DNA of 64,000 nt from the NCBI RefSeq assembly GCF_032854445.1, contig NC_088302.1:37268191-37332190 (forward strand), given 5' to 3'. The notes beneath the pieces are model-generated. The model ran no database searches. It saw only the letters and a program-made list of their open reading frames with translations, and was not told where the DNA came from. The translations under genes were made by a program, and so were the position numbers. The stretch's first letter is position 1. The number at the start of each line of letters is the position of its first letter. The DNA comes from Liolophura sinensis (taxonomy: Eukaryota; Mollusca; Polyplacophora; Chitonida; Chitonidae). Of the stretch, positions 12,868 to 25,559 are shown piece after piece.

Positions 12868-13131
12868 GATTTATTTATTTGATTGGTATTTTACGCTGTA
12901 CTCAAGAATATTTCACTTATACGCCGGCGACCAGCATTAAGATGATTGGAAACCGGGCAGAGCACGGGGAACACCCACGACTATCTGCAGGTTGCTGCCA
13001 GACCTTCCCACACACGGCCGGAGATGAAGCCAGCATGAGCTAGACTTAAGCTCACAGTGACCGCATTGGTGAGAGGCTCCTGAGTCATTACGCTGCGCTA
13101 GCGTGCTAATCAACTGAGCCACGGAGGCTCC
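12868..13131 (-). mobile_element. SINE-A, full length
   Basis: This complete copy carries A- and B-box sequences in the head and a TTTA tail. It is flanked by a 13-bp target-site duplication with one mismatch, TAGTGGGCGTCTA at 12851-12863 and TAGTCGGCGTCTA at 13132-13144. It lies between segments A and B. Confidence 0.93.
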
Positions 13132-13490
13132 TAGTCGGCGTCTAAGATGCTACCTCATGTATTTATGTATTTACATTGACAATCAAAGTAAAACTTCAGC
13201 TGAGGTAAACTGAGGAATAAAAAAGCAAATGTCTTTTTTGGAAAAAACAGAGTTGAATCAAGTCGTTTTATTTTTCAGTTGATACTAACAGCTGTAAATG
13301 GCATAGGGCTTATAACAGCGTTCTGTCGGCTGTATAAGTGCAAATATTTGAGGCATCGGTTCTAAAGAAAATATGCACAATGATCTGGTATTACTTGCAA
13401 TATACACATGTAAATTTACCATCAACAGCATATTACCGAAAAATATTGTGTCTTACTCTTAACGTCATGAAACTGATACAACAAGAGATG

Positions 13491-13712
13491 AATTTATTTA
13501 TTTACGTTTTACGCCGTGCTCAAGAATCTACGACGGTGGCAAGCATTATGGTGAGAGGAAACCGGGCAGAGACCGGGGGAAACCTCTGACCATCCGCAGG
13601 TTTCTGGAATGCTTGCCCAATTAATACCTAAGAAGAAGACATGCAGCATGAACTGCACTTGAAATCCAGGGTTATTGTGCTGCGCTAGCACGCTAACCGC
13701 TAGGTCAACATG
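13491..13712 (-). mobile_element. SINE-A, diverged, inside segment B
   Basis: The tail and body are recognisable, the middle of the body has a deletion (CTCAAGAATCTACGACGG), and the head is degraded. It is the duplicated partner of the SINE at 8936-9165. Confidence 0.82.
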
Positions 13713-15903
13713 TGTTTCTATACAGTGAAGGACGTGATTCCAACAAACCGACGGGATATATCACCAATCACGCAATTCACTTGGGTTACCGGAATACTTC
13801 TGTACAATAACATTTGAGGTCGAGTTTCTGCCTTAACTGGAGAAGAAAATTGTGTTCAGTTCGTGTGAATCGGGCGTGGATTCTCGTGTTTGTGCAGACG
13901 CATATCGAGTTTATGTGTGAGCGGCCGGGAAATCTTTGTTATGAGCTGGCTGTTAACAGAGTCATCCAGTTACATATCTCTGCTTTCCAGACTATGACGA
14001 CGTCTCGATGGATATATAACGGTAATATAGAGAAGACAATAACACATTAGATGTATACCACCAGTTGGAAGTTAGTCCGAGGTATCGCAGCAGGGAGCAG
14101 TTTGTCCAGAGTCTGTCATGAGAAGTTTCCGCTTTCATCACCCCAGGATCGGATGACATAGCCCGCCCGATCCAGAAGATTCACCTACTTCAATCAGATC
14201 TACCCACTATCCCGGTTTTACTACTTTATTCGATTCGTGAATAATTTACCCGAGTGGATAGGTCACAGATCGTTTGCAATTTGCCGTTACCCATATAGCC
14301 AGCCATAGATCATTTACATGACACAGACGACAGAGAACATGGACAACATTGTCGCTAAGATAAACGGGGCCTTGGCGGCAATATCTCAATATCCGGGGGA
14401 CAGTGCTCGTATATGATGTTGGGTATAACTTGTCTTCTACCAGTGTTTCACATGCCGTAAGCTGACAGAGCAAGTAAAACCTTTTGTAAAGTTCGTCAGG
14501 TATGTTCGGTGTGTAACGCAATGAATCAATGAATCAGTCAGAATGAATTTAATCAGAGCCACAAATGGACTTGGGACAATCTTTTCTGAACACATGTTCA
14601 AGACAGGTGTTGCCATGGTAGTGGCTTTGGTTTTTTTTATTGATGGATAACATGGCTTTCAGTGTCTATTGGGCAATATTGTGACGGTGTCTGCTTTAAT
14701 AAGACCGTATTCAGTGCCCGCTGCTATGTGATGCTGACTGACTTGATCAAATTACAGGTTGCGTTACCTGTAAAACAGAGACAATAAGTCAGTAATGGGA
14801 AGTTCTGCTTGGCTTTCATTGAACTGTAGAATAATATACTGGAAACAAGTCTTAAGGAGTTTCATATTCAACTGGAATTTGAGGTATTCCTCGGTCCAAA
14901 AAATCATTAAATGTTTTATGCGATCGTCAGCGAAGACGAGTCAAATTAATACACGGTCAAGTTACCTTTTATACCTGCAAGATTATCATGTGGGTATATA
15001 TTCTTTTCGCATCTAAACATTGCATTTGTTATCATGTCAAATTGATATTTTCTGTCTTACATTGCAGTGCATTCCTGAATGCACATGTCTGATTAAATTC
15101 TGGAATAGGTATTGTACGTGGATGTGTAGTAAGTATAGGATAGGAATAGCAACTTAAAGTATCGATCCCAGCTGTTCGGTAGTGTCTGGAACTTCTCGTT
15201 GTCTTAGACAGTATACCACCGAGATGCCGTGCCGAGAGTTCCTGCTTCAGTCTTTCGTTATTTAAAGGAGAGAGTCATACAGGCAATTACATCGTACAGA
15301 ATTGATATTTCCCCTCCCCTGGGTCCTGATGTTGCCTTCAGTGACGGGGATCAGGATAGTCCTGCTGCTGAAGACCGGGTAAATAGACCCCTTTCCCGCA
15401 CGACAGAGGCAGTAAGCTAGTCAGCTGACTACAAGCCGGTGCAGCATCGTTTTGTCTTAAGATCGATTGGGAACACTTGATGCTTATGGTTAGGACAAAA
15501 TGTATCGCAGTTGTTAGGACACACTGTATAGCACACCGCACGAAAGTTACCGATCGCAGGAAGTTTAAGATATGCTATCCAAGTAACGAACGCTCTTTAT
15601 GTAATGCTGCTTACGTCGTCGGAAGTTGATAAAAAAATTGTGCTTCATTTTGAGTATATTAAATGACAATGAATAGTTGGATTGAGAAGACATGCAGTCG
15701 TGCATTGGAATTATTATGGAACGGAACAAACCTACACATGTGTAGCAGACGTTCAAATACAAATGACAGTCTCGCGGCTGAATGTTCTGTGATAGAGACA
15801 AGCACTCAAAGACTTACCACAGCGACGTGTATCTTTTACTGGGAAGGGTCAATGACTGTCTGAGATTACTTTTTTGTGCGAATACTTAGGAAATCAAAGC
15901 GTT

Positions 15904-16020
15904 ATTATTTATTTAATTGGTGTTTTACGCCGTGATTTTACTTATACAACGGTGGTCAGCGTTATGGTAGGACCATCTGCAGATTACTGACAGACCTTCT
16001 TACTTTTGAACAGAAAGGAA
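15904..16020 (-). mobile_element. SINE-A fragment, diverged
   Basis: The TTTA tail and the GGTGTTTTACGCCGTG block are clear. The middle has lost the GAAATATTCTTGAGTA and GGGAAACC segments, and similarity fades at a CAGAAAGGAA block. No equivalent is seen in segment A or C. Confidence 0.72.
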
Positions 16021-17486
16021 TTTCTCATTAATTTCATATTGAATATATCATTATTTAAAATCCAATGTTAATCTAACGATCCAAAGGAATGGTAAGTTCA
16101 GATTTACCTTTGGTGTACTATAACTGGGCAAGAAACAGCAAGCGCTAAAGCTTCACAAACTAACTTAAGTATAGTCACTCGGCCGTTGGATTCCTGTCAT
16201 GATTGGATATGCTGAAGTATTAACATATATCCGTAAACGACACTATTAAAGACACCAACAATAAATAACGTCTACTTTTCAATTTCAGAGCACAGACCAG
16301 ATGGGTTCAGTCTGTCGAGTAGGTGGCTGTATATATATTATGTTACCGAATCGTGTGTGGGCTTATAAACGAGGAATTAAATCCAATAAGGAAAAAAAGG
16401 AAACCACTAATGATGTAGATTTAGGACAAATTAGGGACAATTTCTGCGGAAAGCCTTCCTTCTCATTTACTCAATGTATTAACTGAGAGACAAACATTTC
16501 CTTTACAATCAATTTACATGAGAAATTGGGTTTATTTAAAAACAGGCAAAGCAGTTTTCCCACAGGTAAATAGCCGGACAAGAAAGTCTTCCCGCGAGAG
16601 TTGACATGGAAACGTTATCAGCGACTCGATGCTGAATAAACAGATTGATCGCTGACGGCGACAGTTTGCGTCATGCGATCTTTGCACGTTGTCTAATTCG
16701 AGCCACAAGAGAGAAGCAGGCTATGGCGGGAATATACCGCGCTCTGGGACCACCTAACAGAATACAGAAGTTAGTTAACTGGTCTCGATGGGTAAATAAT
16801 CTTGGAAAAGCAGTAGACAGGGACAGGTGGAGGGGCTATTTGAGGCTTTCTTTTATATATTAGCTTCTTTAGTATCATACATGGAATAGGCTAAATCGAC
16901 TAAATCTGCATTTTCCCAATACAACAATCATAAAGTAAAGAGAGAAAAACAGATAAGAACCAAACGTTAAAGTTTAGCCGAGGTGGCACACCTATTTACC
17001 GCGAATCGCAAACACGGGGACTTTTTGTCAGTTTGTAGTGCTTGCTTTCAAGTATGGGTGACAGTAACTGACTTTCCAATGCTAATTGGTGTGTAAAAAT
17101 GAATTCCTGACTGGGGAATAATGACGCTGCCTTTAAGATGAGTCTACATGTGCTTATGATTTGATTTTTCTCGGGGGAATTAAACACGCCCACTAATTGC
17201 TTTAGCTTAAATGATAACGTTTCTGGTATTTGGTGGGGGTTTACTCCGAAGATTTTCTCATCAAGTTAAACAGGTATGTTTTTAACATTTGATGAGCGTA
17301 TTCGTTCATACAAGTCAGACACAGCGCCTTCTAACTCAATTGTCAGTTGATATAATGTGTATGGTAAATGAGTATTTGAGTATATGAGTGTACAGCATTC
17401 TACTGGAAATAATTCGACACAAAGCAAAGTCAATGTCTTTTATGATGCTGGTGAGTTTGTAATATGTAATACCTCATACTCTGGCG

Positions 17487-17720
17487 TATATCGTTGAATA
17501 AGGGCGGAGAACATTTGATGGAAAAACGTTAAGTATTAACACAAACCACAAATGGAACCAAGTCATTTTCGCGTGTGGTGGGTGTAAAATTGTACAATAA
17601 ATCATGACATGCATAGTGTTAAGGGAACGTTTCACCCGACCGGAAGTATAGGGATAATAGGAGCACTCAGTGAACTTTTGTTCATAAACTACATGGTTTG
17701 AATTAATTAGCCAAGACGTA
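17487..17720. repeat. third unit of the about 230-bp repeat
   Basis: This unit shares the AACATTTGATGGAAAAACGTT start, AACACAAACCACAAATGGAAC, a TGACATG segment and a final GAAGTATAGGG segment with the two tandem units at 12228-12745. Confidence 0.55.
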
Positions 17721-18302
17721 AATTATGCCAGAAATCATGAAGAACGGTGGCCTTGTGCTTAAATTGTGGATAAATCTCACCATCGGTGACATGATTACTA
17801 AAATATATCACGTCCGTATATCGTCTTGTGGAATTTGCCTCTGTGAGTGAGTGCGTGCACTTAATGGTTCAAGGAGCCTTGGAATACGGGATATGTACGT
17901 CATACTGAAAGGCTAATAAGTTCAATATCTGCATGGAACAAAATTAAACCCTTTGGAAGGTAGCAATACTGTCGGATTAGATTGGAAGAGAAAACATCAA
18001 ACGCTTTATCACGGAATTTTTTCTTGATCTGCTGAATAAATTTAGAATCTTTATTCCAGAACAATAGCATAATTTTTGGAAAGGGAATAGTCAAGCTTGG
18101 TTTAAATGAGCACAGAATAAAGTTTTTTTGACTCGATAACACTTTCTACTCATTATTCACATTACAGAAAACTACAACTCTTCTTGACCTATCCCAGCTC
18201 ACTTAGTAACGATGACTGGGGTGCAGGTCACCGCTCTTTATCGTCTGTTGACAAGAATAGAATAGAATGGAATCAGTGACAAGAAAGCGGGTTTCCAGAT
18301 GA

Positions 18303-18500
18303 GAGGCCCTCAGTGACTTAGTGGCATATTGCTTGCTCGCTATACGGCTGTCAGGCTCTTAACCAAGGAGGTAACGTGGTCAAATCCAACTGTTGATGGT
18401 TCGGTTTTATGTCAAGTATGCTTGCTGAAGGATGGTAGATTACGAGTATGTCTCTTCCATCCTTAAACCTGAACGCCTTCCGATAACCGAAAATGTTTGA
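18303..18500 (+). repeat. possible tRNA-headed SINE of a third type
   Basis: GGCCCTCAGTGACTTAGTGG resembles a tRNA A-box arm and TGGTCAAATCCAACTG about 70 bp later resembles a B-box, which is the spacing of an internal Pol III promoter. The sequence after it does not match SINE-A or SINE-B. There is only one copy in the window and no clear target-site duplication, so the call is tentative. Confidence 0.35.
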
Positions 18501-18539
18501 TTTCGGCGATTGACACCAATCACATAATAAATTAAAACA

Positions 18540-18830
18540 ATAAAGGGCAATGTAATGTTGTATTCCATACTTGACGTTTCACACAATTTTCCTTTCCATA
18601 GTATATCTTCTTGTAACCACTCATGGTATGATTACCCAAGATAACAAAATAAATGTACACCGCCAGCCTAATATCCGGGCATGTCCTCTGAGTATCTGGC
18701 ATGGATAGTAATCCACTGAGGGGACGCGATATATATCGGCCATGTTTGTGTCGGTGTAAACACACAGGGGATTAGAGCAGTAAATTTATCTTTGATTGTA
18801 GAAGCACCGGTAGCATGAAAACAGCTGCGT
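18540..18830. repeat. three-copy block, copy 1
   Basis: This block recurs at 19660-19860 and 24450-24710. Shared landmarks are GATAACAAAATAAATRTACA, CATGTCCTCTGAGTATCTGG, GATATATCGGCCATGT and CGGTGTAAACACAC followed by GGGATTAGAGCAG. Copies 1 and 2 are the more alike. Confidence 0.72.
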
Positions 18831-21278
18831 GAGGACAAGGGTTTTTGTATTCAGATTGATCGACCTGTTCTGTAAATGCTTTATTATACAAAGATTAATA
18901 AAATGCTTCATTACAATGTTGCCATGCATTTACTGAAACTCTGGCTTGCTTTCATAAGAAGATCTGCCAGTTACATATTGCCTGCCTGTTTGCTCTCACG
19001 ACCATCAGGTGGCGTGGTTGTTTTGAATAGTTTTAAGAGCAGACCATCTAAATGACTTCGATATTTGCTAATGTCTTGTTAAGCGTAGTCCATCACAACA
19101 ACACGTATGACAATATACAGCAACAATATATACTCACAACAAAACTTTCTTTGTGAACAAGACATGAATAAAAACATAAAGAAATCAAAACTCGGCTCAG
19201 TCCTTCAACACAAATCTAGGCGAAAACTCTAATGCAGTTACAGTGACGCTTACATCAAAGGTTATGTCGATATTTAAGAAAAGAAAGCCATTTCTCTTTC
19301 AAACTCTCAGATCTTTATTGTTACCAATAGTGTTTATCGTCAATACAAGGCCTGTAGAGTGTATGTTAGTAGAGCTCTTATAGAAACGTGGATATGGAAA
19401 CGTGTAACATAAGACACTCTTTTCCAAGGCGAAAACCATATGATATATAAATGCCTAGCATGTTGAATGTCATGTCGAGCATTCATGTGCTAACAATTAT
19501 CAGCCTTTAAATGGCCATGCCCTAATTGTCAACAGTCATACAGGTAGTTCTAACCTAAATGATGGACCATAATTCACAGAGACAGTGGTTTTGTGTGGTT
19601 GCCATTTGAGTCTAGTTCTAATTAGAACGGGTAAGTCAGTAAAAGTTTCATTTTCTTGGAACCATTCAGATAACAAAATAAATATACACTGGAGGTTTCA
19701 GGCCTCATGAACCGCTAGCCTAATATCCGGACATGTCCTCTGAGTATCTGGCATGGATAATAATAGACTGAGAGGACTCGATATATCGGCCATGTCTGTG
19801 CCGGTGTAAACACACGTGGGATTAGAGCAGTAAATTTATCTTTGATTTAAATATTAAGTTTAATGCACGCAGTCAACACGCATTGGCCTCTTTTTCATTT
19901 CATGTCTCATTACCATTACAAAAATATATTTACCTGTAACAAATAAAAGTTTCATTTGTCTCATAATTGCTGTCTTTAAGACTCCGAACATTGCAGCAAA
20001 CGTCTACCTGATGAGCATATTGTAATCTGGGATCAGGTGGTATGGATGTGAAGTACTGGGTGTGAATGACAGCTAAAAGGATCGTATCTAGATGTCTGGT
20101 AATGTCCTGAACTTCTCGTCATATCAGACAGTACAGCACAGAAATGACATGCTAAGGGCATCTATATTTCATTTACGCAAAGAGTTTCCTTAGAGAAAGT
20201 CATACAGACATTAGATCAATCAATGTTGATATTTCCCCTCCCCTGGGTCCCGATGATGCCTTATCTGACGGGGTTCAGGATTTTGTCAGTGGTGAGTGCT
20301 GGGCAAATAGATCCCCTCCCCACATTATGGAGGCTTAATACTGAAGTCCGGTTTAATTTGTGATAACAGAGTGTAGTTTCGTCTGACGATCGATTGGGAA
20401 TTCTAAATGCTTATGGCTTAAGGTGTAGCGTATCAGAAGTGTAAAGATGCAATATGTAGCAACAAGCAACAATACGGAAATATATTAATCACAGGGCCTT
20501 CAAAGATAGCTGCTAAACTTTCTAACGTTCATTATGTAATCCTGCTTAAGTGGTCAGAACTTGATCAATTTTCGTGTTTAAGTTTGGACACGAAAGATGA
20601 GAATTTATCGATAGATCGAGGAGACATCAAGAGATGCTTTGGAATTATTACATGCTGACCTAACCAACACATCTTTGGCAAATGTTAATATTCACATGAC
20701 AATCTAGTGGTTGACGCACAGGTAAAGACCGCGTGACACAAACTAACTTGATCGATTAACGAAATGACAGCGTTATATTTATTGTGGCCTTTTTGAGTAC
20801 AATAAGTGGACTAGTAACATCTTCCAGTACAGGTCCACAAACTCGGTACAGTCACTGGGCTGTTTGATTCCTATAATAACTTGTAGAAATGAAATCCAAG
20901 AAGTGCAGTCTTGCATCTCTTCAACAACATCTTTGGTCATTTATTGGAAATGGCACTATTTGCAAACTAAAATATGGGAACAAAGGTGTAAATACAAGGA
21001 AATACCATATATAAATTCATAAATCGTTCTCAAAAAATAGCAATAACAATAAATAACAAATTATTGGTACTTTCAAGAGAACAATTTGTAGAGGATTTTA
21101 CCTCAATGAAAGTATTATTTTTTGAGTTACAGAGCACATAAAATTGGGTCTGGTCAGTTTGCGGCTGTCTGTATAACGTTAGTTAACTGAGGATGGAAGT
21201 GAAGGATAAAAGGTGGAGAGTGAGAGAAAATCAAACCACTAATGATGTAGATTTGGCTCAAGGTAGGGTATTTTCTGC

Positions 21279-21518
21279 GAAAGGCTGTACTCCTCATTTA
21301 CTCGATGTAGAAACTGAGAGACAAACGAAAGGCTGGCCTCCTCATTTACTCGATGTATAAACTGAGAGACAAACGAAAGGCTGGCCTCCTCATTTACTCG
21401 ATGTATAAACTGAGAGACAAACGAAAGGCTGGCCTCCTCATTTACTCGATGTATAAACTGAGCGACAAACGAAAGGCAGTCCTCCTCATTTACTCGATGT
21501 ATAAACTGACAGACAAAC
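21279..21518. repeat. 48-bp minisatellite, 5 units
   Basis: Five contiguous 48-bp units start at 21279, 21327, 21375, 21423 and 21471. Each begins GAAAGGC, contains CCTCATTTACTCGATGTA and ends GAC-ACAAAC-like. Units 2-4 are almost identical and the outer units differ most. Because 48 is 16 codons, the array keeps reading frames open on both strands (a repeating FIHRVNEE-type peptide on the minus strand); these are by-products, not genes. Segment B has a single unit near 16449-16496 and segment A has none. Confidence 0.92.
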
Positions 21519-22412
21519 ATTTCTTTTATAATCAGTTGATTTAAAAGCGGTTATAGCAGTATTCCCAATCGCAAATAACCCAGTAAGAAAGTGTTCCTGA
21601 GAGAGTTGATATGGAAACGAGTCAGCGACTGGATGCTGACTCGATTGATCGCTGACGGCAGAGACTGTTTGCGTCATGCAATCTTTGCGTGTTATCTAAT
21701 TATAACCTCAAGAGAGAAACAGACATCGCCCGAGATACAGTGTGCTGGAACCATCCAACAAAATCCAGGAGTTAGTCTACTATGCAGAGGTTTAATTAAT
21801 AGTCACACAGGACTATTTCGACAACTTTGTACATGGTGGTATACTATGAGCTTAGTTAGTATGGATCCAGTGACTATTCTGGTAATGCAGTGGTGTTCGT
21901 GGGCGAAGGGGAAAGGGTTCTTGGGTAGTGGACCTCCTCTTACATTCCAACATGGAATAGGGGACAGTCGTAAACCCATCTTTATGTTTTTGAAGATTTC
22001 CCAGTATGATAACCATAAGATAAAGAGAGAAAATGAACAACAAGCGGACGTTAATCTGAGTCTAGCTGAGGTGACAGATCTAATTACAGCGAAAGGTAAA
22101 TAGAAGGCGTTTCTAGTAAATTTGTTCAAACCTACAGTGGCTACTTGTCGAGAACGAGGAAAGCTAACCGACATCGTCTCGTTCCAGTGCTAATTTGTGT
22201 GTAAAAACGAATTCATATGGGAAAAATGCAGAAACTGGCTCGGTGAGTCTGTGACCTAAAAGTTGATTTTTCTCAGGGGAATTGAAACATATTTGTCCCA
22301 CTGATGGATTGAATGTAACTTCTCTTAACATTTGGGAGAGATTCACTGAAAAGATTTTGCCCTTTCGTTTCTGTTCATCCACAACCTAATTCCAGATTTC
22401 AATGGCTTTTAT

Positions 22413-22680
22413 TTTATTATTTACTTATTTGATTGGTATTTTACGCCGTACTGAAGAATATTTCACTTATACGACGGCGGCCAGCATTATGGTGGGAGGA
22501 AACCGGGCAGAGCCCTGGGAAACCCACGACCCTCCGCAGGTTTCTAGTAGATCTTCCCACATACGGCCGGAGAGGGAACCAGCATGAGCTGGACTTGAAC
22601 TCACAGCGACCGCATTAGTGAGACACTCCTTGGTCATTACGCTGCGCTAACGCGCTAACCAACTGAGCCACAGAGGCCCC
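22413..22680 (-). mobile_element. SINE-A, full length
   Basis: This complete copy has head, body and TTTA tail. The target-site duplication is 12 bp with one mismatch, TCAATGGCTTTT at 22399-22410 and TCAGTGGCTTTT at 22681-22692. It is private to segment C and so inserted after the B/C split. Confidence 0.93.
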
Positions 22681-22699
22681 TCAGTGGCTTTTGTGGATT

Positions 22700-22990
22700 C
22701 ACTTGACTGCTTTTTAAACACCTTACTGGGTGATTTTTCACGTGTACGCCGACAATCAGGTTTATGGGTGGTGGCTGATAGAGTGTCCGGAGTAAACGAC
22801 CACTCATTCCTAAGAACCTGAGAAACGTCCAGACTTAAAGCCGCAGCTGGACAACGAATAACTGGATTGGAGTTGGATTCGATCCGATGGAGCTGACTTG
22901 AAGGGCCACTGGTGGATAAGATGAGGAGATACAAACGATTTCCTAAAGTATGTATTGTACCCAGGTCTAACATATCTGTCATGCGTTTAG
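22700..22990 (-). repeat. SINE-like block with a variant body
   Basis: A TTTTTCACGTGTACGCCGACA segment followed by a GGTTTATGGGTGG segment and an AAACGACCAC segment echoes the order of blocks in the SINE-A body, but with low identity. TTGGATTCGATCCGATGG near 22870 looks like a B-box. It may be a related SINE family sharing the central domain, or an old SINE-A copy. Confidence 0.35.
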
Positions 22991-23156
22991 GATTTTAGAC
23001 CAGGTCTTTAAGTCTCGAGCATCCGACGAAAGAAAAACACAACGTATCAACCCAATCCACTGCTATACACCGCTATACATGTATACACCCTGTCCGTCAT
23101 TTCTGTGTCTAGTGAACAATCGTGAAATAAATGTCTTCTACACAATCAATTGATCT

Positions 23157-23223
23157 TTTATTTATTTATTTGATTGGAGTTTTACGCCGGACTCACTTAT
23201 ACGGCGTCTGCCAGCATTATTGT
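23157..23223 (-). mobile_element. SINE-A 3' end fragment
   Basis: The tail (TTTATTTATTTATTTGATTGG) is followed by a shortened tail-proximal block that stops at CCAGCATTATTGTG. Confidence 0.8.
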
Positions 23224-25559
23224 GTCGAGCTCTTCTGGTGGATAGTTCCCGTGAACAGTGTCATTTTATCTAAAGTATGTCTTGATAAGGAATAGTTCAT
23301 ATGTATTTCTATAAATTTCATCCCTTATTTTGTGTAATATTTCGTAATATATTGCACACGTTCTACAATACTAACCATTGCAAGTTCACCCCAGCAACCG
23401 GTCGTACAAGCAGCTTCGCTTCTGAAAACATTTAGACCATATTTAAGGAAAAACAAGTTCACTCCGTGCACGAAGAACAAAATAAAGCCCATTGAAGTTA
23501 CCAATAAAGCCGGATTAGACTGAGAAGGAATAGAATCAAATGCCTTGTTCTTACTTTGATCTACCGATTAAATTTAGTTTCTTTATTCCGCAACAATACA
23601 TTAGTTTTCCAAAGGGTACAGTTAGATTTCGGCACAAGTGAGCAACGAATTACGTTTGGTTGAGTCGATGACATTTTGTACTCAATATTGGCTTTGTGGA
23701 AAACCCACTGCGTAATATTACAACTGTTCTCGGCTTACCCCAGCTCATTGAGCTACGGTGACTGGGTGCAGGTCATCACACCCTGACGCCAACTGGCACT
23801 GAATGAATCAGTAACAACAAAGAACATTCACAGATGTTTTTCTACACAAACGTATAATAAAATGACTTATTGCTTCCTGCATTATTATATGCAAGACATG
23901 AAAGTATCGATAAGGCGTGTATGACATAATAAAGTAGTTATAAACAGATTAAGAGATTCAGTGGTTTTATGCGAAAGAAAACCGTTTGCATATCTAATAC
24001 CGTCATTCTTTCCTGGGCCGAAGTTTTGGTTAACACATGAGTGCAATGTTTAATTATGAGATCTTTTAGATCAAAGCGTAAAAGTAAATTATTGCAACGT
24101 AAATACATCACAAAGTGGCACATGAAATTGCAACGATTCCACAGGACCGATTGCTTTGTTGCCGCTTTGACTAAAACTTAGATTTGCACCTGCTTTGAAA
24201 GGGAGAGATAATTTCATACTTGACATCCCACACGATTTGCCTCTCCTTGAAACCGTTCCCACGCATGAAGCAATTTTGACTTAGCTTGAAAAAAAAACTT
24301 GAAAATTGCAACGACATTGTAATAATTTAACTCTTGGTACACCTTTTTCTACCAACAACAAACTATAAAGCTAATGTTAAATCAGATTTCGGATTTTCAA
24401 GTCAAAAGCTGCTTTGGAGAATCGGCCCTTCGAGCCACAAAACATCGGTATGATTATCTGAGATAACAAGCATAATACACTGCAGGTCTAAGCTAGGCGC
24501 ATTAGGCCTCACGAACCGCTCGTTTGATGCTAAGGCATGTCCGCTCAGTCTGTGACATGGATTATAATGGACTGCGAGGACACGATATATTGTCCATGCC
24601 TGTGTCGGTGCAAACACACTTGGGATCTGAGCGGGATGATTGTCTTTGATTGTAGACACATCGGTAACATGAAACAGCTGCTTGTTTATCAGGGCTTTTT
24701 GCACAAAAGTTGTCCCAAATTTTTAATTAACATGTGTTATATGACAGGATTAATACAATTCCTTTTTAGAATATTTAGTAAATGGAGAGCAGTGAAATTA
24801 CTGAAACATCGTCTTGCTTTCAAACAACTAATATAGACGGGAAAGTAGACCAAAGCTCATCAAATACCAAGATCTATCACTCACATGTTTGCTCCTATTA
24901 CCACAAGGTAGCGCTGATGCTAAGAGTAGTTGGAAGAGCAGTCCCGCTTTGTGACTGGGCTCGATATTTGCTAATGACTGGCTAAACTTACCCTAATTCT
25001 TCTCAAATCTGAGACAGATATTAGTAGTTTTGAACTTAGAATGTTACATTTCTTTACCAGGCTTTTGAAAAAGTAAAAATAAGAGTATGTTGTTCATCAC
25101 ATGGTCTAACCACTTGAGAAAAAAAGAAACTCGATATTCTTGCAAGGATTATATACATTGGCTAAAATGACTAGACCAGGTGTCCAAAATTTTAGAAGAA
25201 ATAGGGTAGTCCACCCAGTAAAACAGCCTTCGAACCTACCTCATCGATAAAAAATAATACATGTTTTGAAAAAAATAATCACAAAAGGCTTTATTGTAGC
25301 ATCAAAATTCCACTCAGCTTGTGAGTCGAAAACTCTCAAGGGAATTGCTGACAAGAATCATTTTGTCCATATTCTAATAAAAGCTCTTTATTGTTGCTAA
25401 TTGTTTCCATGTTGAAAACAGTATCTGCCGGGTGTTTGTTAATGGTGCTTTTGCAGTAAATGTTATAGAAGCCCGGGCGGATTATGAAAAGCTAAGGTGA
25501 AGTTGTATATGGTATCTGTAACTCTCATAGGAAAAGTTACCCTTATCTAAGTCAGAACG

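Larger units (their letters stand above)
13218..19400. repeat. segmental duplication, segment B
   Basis: The left part matches segment A and the right part matches segment C. Matches to C include CCCCTCCCCTGGGTCC at 15312 and 20236, CCACTAATGATGTAGATTT at 16403 and 21236, CCAGCTCAYTKAG near 18195 and 23743, GCATGTCC-CTSAGTCTGTGAC-like blocks near 18679 and 24535, and TCGATATTTGCTAATG near 19060 and 24960. Offsets run from about 4.85 to 6.1 kb, widened in C by private insertions. No intact gene is recognised within it. Confidence 0.75.
19660..25480. repeat. segmental duplication, segment C
   Basis: This segment starts with an extra copy of the three-copy block (19660-19860) and then follows segment B in order. 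It carries insertions absent from B: the expanded 48-bp minisatellite (21279-21518), a full SINE-A (22413-22680), a SINE-like block (22700-22990) and a short SINE-A end (23157-23223). A + strand frame of 170 codons at 21591-22103 is treated as chance, because the matching regions of A and B carry stops and frameshifts. Confidence 0.72.

Noticed and set aside
16449-16496. Second 48-bp array in segment B
   Set aside because: Only one unit is present; it is the unexpanded ancestor-like state, not an array.
20000-20040. Hammerhead ribozyme core (CCTGATGAGC)
   Set aside because: The CTGATGA string is not followed by a stem and GAAA at usable spacing.
21239-21544. Repeating peptide frames over the 48-bp array (both strands)
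   Set aside because: They result from a repeat period divisible by three; there is no start context, splice site or signal for a real repeat protein.
21591-22103. 170-codon open frame in segment C
   Set aside because: The matching parts of segments A and B carry stops and frame shifts in this frame, no domain is visible, and the composition is not convincing. Length alone is not enough in repeat DNA.
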